A stretch of DNA of 9,369 nucleotides, taken from positions 1-9,369 of the forward strand of contig CALQJH020000052.1 in the NCBI GenBank assembly GCA_943330835.2, in the 5' to 3' direction. The notes beneath the pieces were generated by a model that was not told the origin of the DNA, did no database searches, and was given only the letters and a program-made list of their open reading frames with translations. The stretch is from Candidatus Kuenenia stuttgartensis (GTDB taxonomy: Bacteria > Bacteroidota > Bacteroidia > Chitinophagales > Chitinophagaceae). Each line of letters starts with the position of its first letter. The first letter of the stretch is position 1. Made by a program: the position numbers and the translations under genes. Positions 6,239 through 9,369 of the stretch are shown piece after piece.

Positions 6239-7438
6239 ATGCAAAAGTCACTCAGAAAAAATTTCAATCAACAGTTTTCAACAAAATACTATTTTAATAT
6301 TATCCGTACCATCAAGGAATCATGCAAAAGTGACATTGATTTCAGCATTGCGGAGACCCCTATTTTCATAGAGAAAGATTTCAAAAATAATATGCTCGAC
6401 ACCTGCGAGCATATCATTGACTTTATTTTAGATAAAGATTTCAAAACAATAACAGAGCGAAGCATCCCTGAAAACAATAATCTGCCAGGCGAAGATGAAC
6501 ATCCTCAAATGATTGTATTCGATTTTGGTATTTGTAAAGATAAACACAACGAAATAGCGCCACAACTCATAGAAATGCAGGGTTTCCCTTCTTTGTTTGG
6601 GTTTCAAATTTGCCTTGACGATGTGACGCGGCTACATCATGTAGTCCCTCCTTATTACGATTCCTTCCTGAATGGTTATAATAAAGAAAGCTATTTACAA
6701 GTACTAAAAGATATTATTATTGGAGAGGAGAAAATTGAAAATGTAATCTTACTGGAAATTTATCCCGATAAGCAAAAAACAAAAATCGACTTCAAATGCA
6801 TGGAGAAGATGCTTGGCATAAAAACAATTTGCTTCACTAAAATAAAAGCTGAGGGAGCACAATTATTCTACATAGAAGAAGGAAATAAAATACTGATTAA
6901 AAGAATATTCAACAGGATTGTTTTTGACGATTTAAAACAACACGATCTGAAAGACGTCATTGATTTAAAACAGCAGTATGATGTAACATGGATACCACAT
7001 TCTAATTGGTTTTACAGAATAAGCAAATTCACTTTACCATTTTTACAGCATCAGTATATTCCGGAAACTTACTTTTTAAACGAAGTCAAAATGCCTTTGC
7101 CATTAGAGGATTATGTATTAAAGCCACTTTTCTCTTACGCTGGATTAGGTGTAATTATTGATGTCAAGGAAGAAGATATGCTGAAAATTAAAGACCCGGA
7201 AAACTGGATCTTACAAAAGAAAGTAAACTACGCTCCGATTATTGAAACCCCCGATGAGCCAGCAAAAGCAGAAATAAGATTATTTTATTTCTGGAAAAAT
7301 GGATGGGAAAGACCTATTGCCATTCACAACCTCGCCAGACTAAGCAAAGGAAAAATGATTGGCACCAGGTATAATGAAAATAAAAATTGGGTTGGTGGTA
7401 CTATCGCTTATTTTGAAAAGGACTTGCAGAATAGTTGA
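6239..7438 (+). CDS. Unnamed ATP-grasp-like protein, probable carboxylate-amine ligase
   Basis: I cannot name this 399-residue protein. It has no signal peptide or membrane segment. The C-terminal third reads like an ATP-grasp ligase: VLKP (Lys295) with the glycine-rich loop FSYAGLGV (298-305), then EIRLF (Glu345, Arg347), then NLAR (Arg367) and GTRYNENKNWVGG (375-387), in the order expected for the ATP lysine, nucleotide loop and Mg/phosphate ligands of glutathione-synthetase/RimK-like enzymes. The N-terminal half has a distinctive IEMQGFPSLFGFQ (111-123) and a VVPPYYDSF segment, presumably substrate-binding. It lies 26 bases after the amidotransferase gene. I infer an ATP-dependent amide- or peptide-bond-forming enzyme that uses either the neighbour's ammonia or a product on which the neighbour acts. 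The stop TGA is formed by the first unit of a downstream tandem repeat. The fold assignment is moderately sure; the substrate is unknown. Confidence 0.75.
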   Translation: MQKSLRKNFNQQFSTKYYFNIIRTIKESCKSDIDFSIAETPIFIEKDFKNNMLDTCEHIIDFILDKDFKTITERSIPENNNLPGEDEHPQMIVFDFGICKDKHNEIAPQLIEMQGFPSLFGFQICLDDVTRLHHVVPPYYDSFLNGYNKESYLQVLKDIIIGEEKIENVILLEIYPDKQKTKIDFKCMEKMLGIKTICFTKIKAEGAQLFYIEEGNKILIKRIFNRIVFDDLKQHDLKDVIDLKQQYDVTWIPHSNWFYRISKFTLPFLQHQYIPETYFLNEVKMPLPLEDYVLKPLFSYAGLGVIIDVKEEDMLKIKDPENWILQKKVNYAPIIETPDEPAKAEIRLFYFWKNGWERPIAIHNLARLSKGKMIGTRYNENKNWVGGTIAYFEKDLQNS

Positions 7439-7465
7439 TTGGTTGATTAGTTAATTGGTTGATTT
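7434..7465. repeat. 8-bp tandem repeat, four units
   Basis: The units are GTTGATTG, GTTGATTA, GTTAATTG and GTTGATTT, back to back. The first overlaps the end of the ATP-grasp-like gene and supplies its TGA stop. The last unit forms a small hairpin with the start of the next array (GTTG, loop ATTT, CAAC; 7458-7469). Confidence 0.85.
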
Positions 7466-7509
7466 CAACAACATTCAACAACATTCAACAACATTCAACA
7501 ACATTCAAC
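7466..7509. repeat. 10-bp tandem repeat, about 4.4 units
   Basis: Following CAACA, the unit ACATTCAACA repeats from 7471, with the fourth unit ending ACATTCAACC. On the minus strand each unit contains GTTGAATG, one base from the GTTGATTG unit of the adjoining array, so the two arrays are near-complementary and could fold on each other. The array fills the gap between two convergent genes and stops 7 bases before the end of the minus-strand gene. It may be a decayed intergenic repeat or a bidirectional transcription stop. Confidence 0.9.
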
Positions 7510-7516
7510 CTTCTCC

Positions 7517-8335
7517 TCAAAATACATTGAAAAAATTATACTCCACTCTCAACAATCCTCCATTCGAAGCGCTACGAAAAAGATCATTCACCAAAGAAAA
7601 TCTATAGCCAAGATCAATTCTCATTTTACTAAATAAAACAAACTGTACAACAGGAGCAATATCTACGAATGTCTTATGGGAATGCAAATTAGATTGACAG
7701 AGCAATTCCATCATCCCATTTACATTAATTTGATTGTAATTGATATACTCTTTAGGCAAAAATAATTTACCAATTGATACGCCATAATTAATAGCCTCTT
7801 TGCCACTATTTTCTATCGAAATGAAATCATGACCATTTGTATTATTCATTGCTTCAACAAAAGATATTGTTGACGACAGGGCCACCTTATTAATTAATTT
7901 TGTGGCAATAAATCCAAGCTCATATCCTGAGTGGCGTCCATTTAAATCAATTGCAGGCTGTCGCAACTCACTATTGTTACTTGCATAGCGACCATACAAG
8001 GCCATTCTGAAATGGCTATGAATATCATCATTACTGTAAAACCGATATTTCATATAAAATGCACCTCCTTCTGACAGGAAATTTTTATGTTGATTTGAAA
8101 TAAACATTTCTCCATGAAGCATGATCTTCTTGGATAATCCAACCATGATTTCAGGATTGACATAAAGGCTGTAATTACTTGAAACATCATCTCGCATTAT
8201 ATAATTACTAAGTCTCAGTCCAATAGCTTTACTGGCCATATTACTGGCTGGCTCTGTGTAAGCGAACAATTCCTGTGCTTTCGAAATGCAAGGAAAGATT
8301 ATTGGAAATATCAGAAAGAAAATTACTTTTTTCAA
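7517..8335 (-). CDS. Putative outer-membrane beta-barrel protein of the metal-handling cluster
   Basis: This 272-residue protein has a signal peptide (MKK, hydrophobic core at about residues 4-17, probable cleavage in SKA-QE after residue 20). The mature part alternates hydrophobic and polar residues with many aromatics (AFYMKYRFYS, FRMALYGRYAS, GGLLRVEYNFFNVF) and ends in Phe, as outer-membrane barrels often do. No enzymatic motif is seen. The start is TTG (8333-8335), giving a standard MKKVIFF signal; no ATG is available between the preceding in-frame stop (8399-8401) and this point. It lies downstream of two HMA proteins on the same strand, which suggests a role in metal transport or the envelope response to metals. 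It is separated from them by a strong terminator, so its expression may be lower or attenuated. The barrel call rests on sequence character, not a recognised family. Confidence 0.7.
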   Translation of the reverse strand: MKKVIFFLIFPIIFPCISKAQELFAYTEPASNMASKAIGLRLSNYIMRDDVSSNYSLYVNPEIMVGLSKKIMLHGEMFISNQHKNFLSEGGAFYMKYRFYSNDDIHSHFRMALYGRYASNNSELRQPAIDLNGRHSGYELGFIATKLINKVALSSTISFVEAMNNTNGHDFISIENSGKEAINYGVSIGKLFLPKEYINYNQINVNGMMELLCQSNLHSHKTFVDIAPVVQFVLFSKMRIDLGYRFSLVNDLFRSASNGGLLRVEYNFFNVF

Positions 8336-8344
8336 GAGGAAGAT

Positions 8345-8388
8345 ATAAAAAAGGGTACAACCAAATTCCGAAGAAATGATTGCACCCT
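8345..8388 (-). terminator. Strong rho-independent terminator with UUCG tetraloop after the HMA gene pair
   Basis: On the minus strand AGGGTGCAATCA pairs with TGGTTGTACCCT as 12 bp (two G-U). A 1x2 internal loop follows, then TTC/GAA closes a C(UUCG)G tetraloop, and the hairpin runs into TTTTTTATAT. It begins 10 bases after the stop of the 180-residue HMA protein. Its T-run ends about 11 bases before the TTG start of the outer-membrane gene. Confidence 0.88.
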
Positions 8389-8398
8389 CAATGATTGA

Positions 8399-8941
8399 TT
8401 AAATAGTTACATGATAAATTCTGACACCTGCAGATTTGTTTTTCAAGTCACAGCATTTTCCCATTACTCCTGTTTGATAACATTCCATGCTGGTCAACTT
8501 TGAATTGCGCTTAAATTCTTTTGCAGAAACAAATCCTTTATCAAGAACACGAAAGGTAGTTTCTTCATTCAATACCCTGTCGCCTGTATCTAAAAAATGA
8601 TACATCGTTCCATCCCATTCAATATGTGCATCTTTAGAAACGACTACATTCTTGAAAACAATGGAAACTTCAAATTTGGCAACAAAGAATCCGGCAGCTT
8701 CTACCTTTTTCTTCAGCTGGTCAAAACTAATAGGAGCGATAGGCTTGAAGGTTATTTCGAAACTTGAGTTCTTAATATTGGCAACAACTTTATCCACATA
8801 TGCTATTGATTTTAAAGCTTTATTTATGGAATTGCTGCACATACTGCAAGTAAGCCCACTTGCCTGAATCGTAATTTTATTAATTTGACTTTGAGCAGCA
8901 ATACCCATAAATAAGAGCAAAACCGAAAGTATTTTTTTCAT
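8399..8941 (-). CDS. Exported HMA-domain metal-binding protein with C-terminal extension
   Basis: This 180-residue protein has a signal peptide (hydrophobic residues 4-16, cleavage near AAQSQ) followed by an HMA (ferredoxin-like, CopZ/MerP type) domain at about 21-90 with GLTCSMC (Cys32, Cys35), the metal-binding CxxC. It is therefore a likely periplasmic or envelope soft-metal (copper, mercury or similar) carrier. The extension at 91-180 is not a family I recognise: it contains IEWDGTMYHFLDTGDRV and a cysteine cluster MECYQTGVMGKCC (Cys154, Cys163, Cys164) that could form a second metal site. Its ATG overlaps the stop of the upstream HMA gene by one base (TAATG), indicating translational coupling, and it is followed by a strong terminator. 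Which metal is bound cannot be read from the sequence. Confidence 0.85.
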   Translation of the reverse strand: MKKILSVLLLFMGIAAQSQINKITIQASGLTCSMCSNSINKALKSIAYVDKVVANIKNSSFEITFKPIAPISFDQLKKKVEAAGFFVAKFEVSIVFKNVVVSKDAHIEWDGTMYHFLDTGDRVLNEETTFRVLDKGFVSAKEFKRNSKLTSMECYQTGVMGKCCDLKNKSAGVRIYHVTI

Positions 8942-9312
8942 TACTGCGGCTTAGTTTCAGGCATCGCAGGAGCCATTGGCTTACGGTCGTATTGACAACA
9001 TCCTGGTAGTTCATCATACACTTTATCATCTGCAGTAAAATCTTGTGTATCATAACCAACTTTAGTGATAGCTTCCTGAATTTTCACGCTTGATGATTTT
9101 TCTTCTGCATAACTAACGGCTAATTCATGGCTTTCTGAATCCCAGCTTGCTGATGAAGCCCCTGCTGACTTTGCAGCTTTTTCAATTTTCTTTTTACAAG
9201 AACCACAATTGCCCCAAACCTTAATAGTTTCTTTTTTTACAGTCTGTGCAATTGATGTAGCAGAAAAGAATAAACCCAATAATACCATACTTAATAATGA
9301 TAACTTTTTCAT
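8941..9312 (-). CDS. Exported HMA-like metal-binding protein with conserved CC tail
   Basis: This 123-residue protein has a clear signal peptide (MKK, hydrophobic core, cleavage at SIA-Q after residue 22) and an HMA-like domain at about 26-92. Its site is WGNCGSC (Cys36, Cys39), with Asn in place of the usual Met/Thr before the first Cys. The tail carries YDELPGCCQYDRK (Cys105, Cys106), a motif I associate with Bacteroidota secreted HMA proteins, and ends in a proline-rich stretch. It is the first gene of the minus-strand unit, overlaps the next HMA gene at TAATG, and probably acts in the periplasm as a metal carrier or sensor. The AT-rich 57 bases upstream (9313-9369) should hold its promoter, but I see no clear -33/-7 pair there. 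Confidence 0.85.
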   Translation of the reverse strand: MKKLSLLSMVLLGLFFSATSIAQTVKKETIKVWGNCGSCKKKIEKAAKSAGASSASWDSESHELAVSYAEEKSSSVKIQEAITKVGYDTQDFTADDKVYDELPGCCQYDRKPMAPAMPETKPQ

Positions 9313-9369
9313 CGTTAATATTTTTTTAAATGAATAAATAATAGAAATAAAAAGAATGCAGCATGATAC

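Noticed and set aside
6289..6477. Minus-strand 62-codon ORF within the ATP-grasp-like gene
   Set aside because: It is a shadow of the plus-strand gene with no domain evidence.
7434..7509. CRISPR array
   Set aside because: The units are 8 and 10 bases with no spacers; these are simple tandem repeats.
8270..8335. Lipoprotein signal for the barrel-like protein (Cys16)
   Set aside because: The residues before Cys16 (IFP) do not fit a lipobox, and a normal SKA-Q cleavage site follows at residue 20.
8652..8867. Plus-strand 71-codon ORF within the HMA gene
   Set aside because: It is antisense to the CxxC-containing HMA domain, with no features of its own.

Overview
This AT-rich window comes from the chromosome of a member of the Bacteroidota, most likely of the Chitinophagaceae/Sphingobacteriales type. 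The evidence is a Bacteroidota-style BshC and RimO, secreted heavy-metal-associated (HMA) proteins with a C-terminal CC motif, an M16 protein of the paired catalytic/non-catalytic type common in this phylum, TTG starts, and no clear Shine-Dalgarno sequences. The phylum is inferred from protein character; the genus cannot be read from the sequence.

Layout from left to right. (1) The 3' part of an M16 peptidase-like gene (+), whose zinc-motif position reads GMMGG instead of HxxEH, ends at a strong hairpin terminator. (2) About 330 bases without a gene hold that terminator, a degenerate REP-like hairpin and a perfect 36-base palindrome that abuts the next stop codon. (3) bshC (last step of bacillithiol synthesis) and rimO (methylthiolation of ribosomal protein S12) both lie on the minus strand, separated by a 148-base gap full of short repeats. 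(4) Divergently from rimO, a two-gene plus-strand unit encodes a class I glutamine amidotransferase-like protein and an unnamed protein with ATP-grasp-like features. Together they look like an amidoligase-type biosynthetic pair of unknown product. (5) A convergent junction is filled by two adjacent tandem-repeat arrays (8-bp and 10-bp units). (6) On the minus strand, two exported HMA proteins overlap at a TAATG junction and are followed by a strong UUCG-loop terminator. Immediately beyond it, in the same reading frame, lies a TTG-started outer-membrane beta-barrel-like protein.

Functional reading. bshC and rimO are housekeeping genes for redox and translation. The HMA pair plus the envelope protein form a likely periplasmic metal-handling cluster. 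The amidotransferase/ATP-grasp pair is the best candidate for an uncharacterised pathway. No tRNA, rRNA, transposase or CRISPR array was found.
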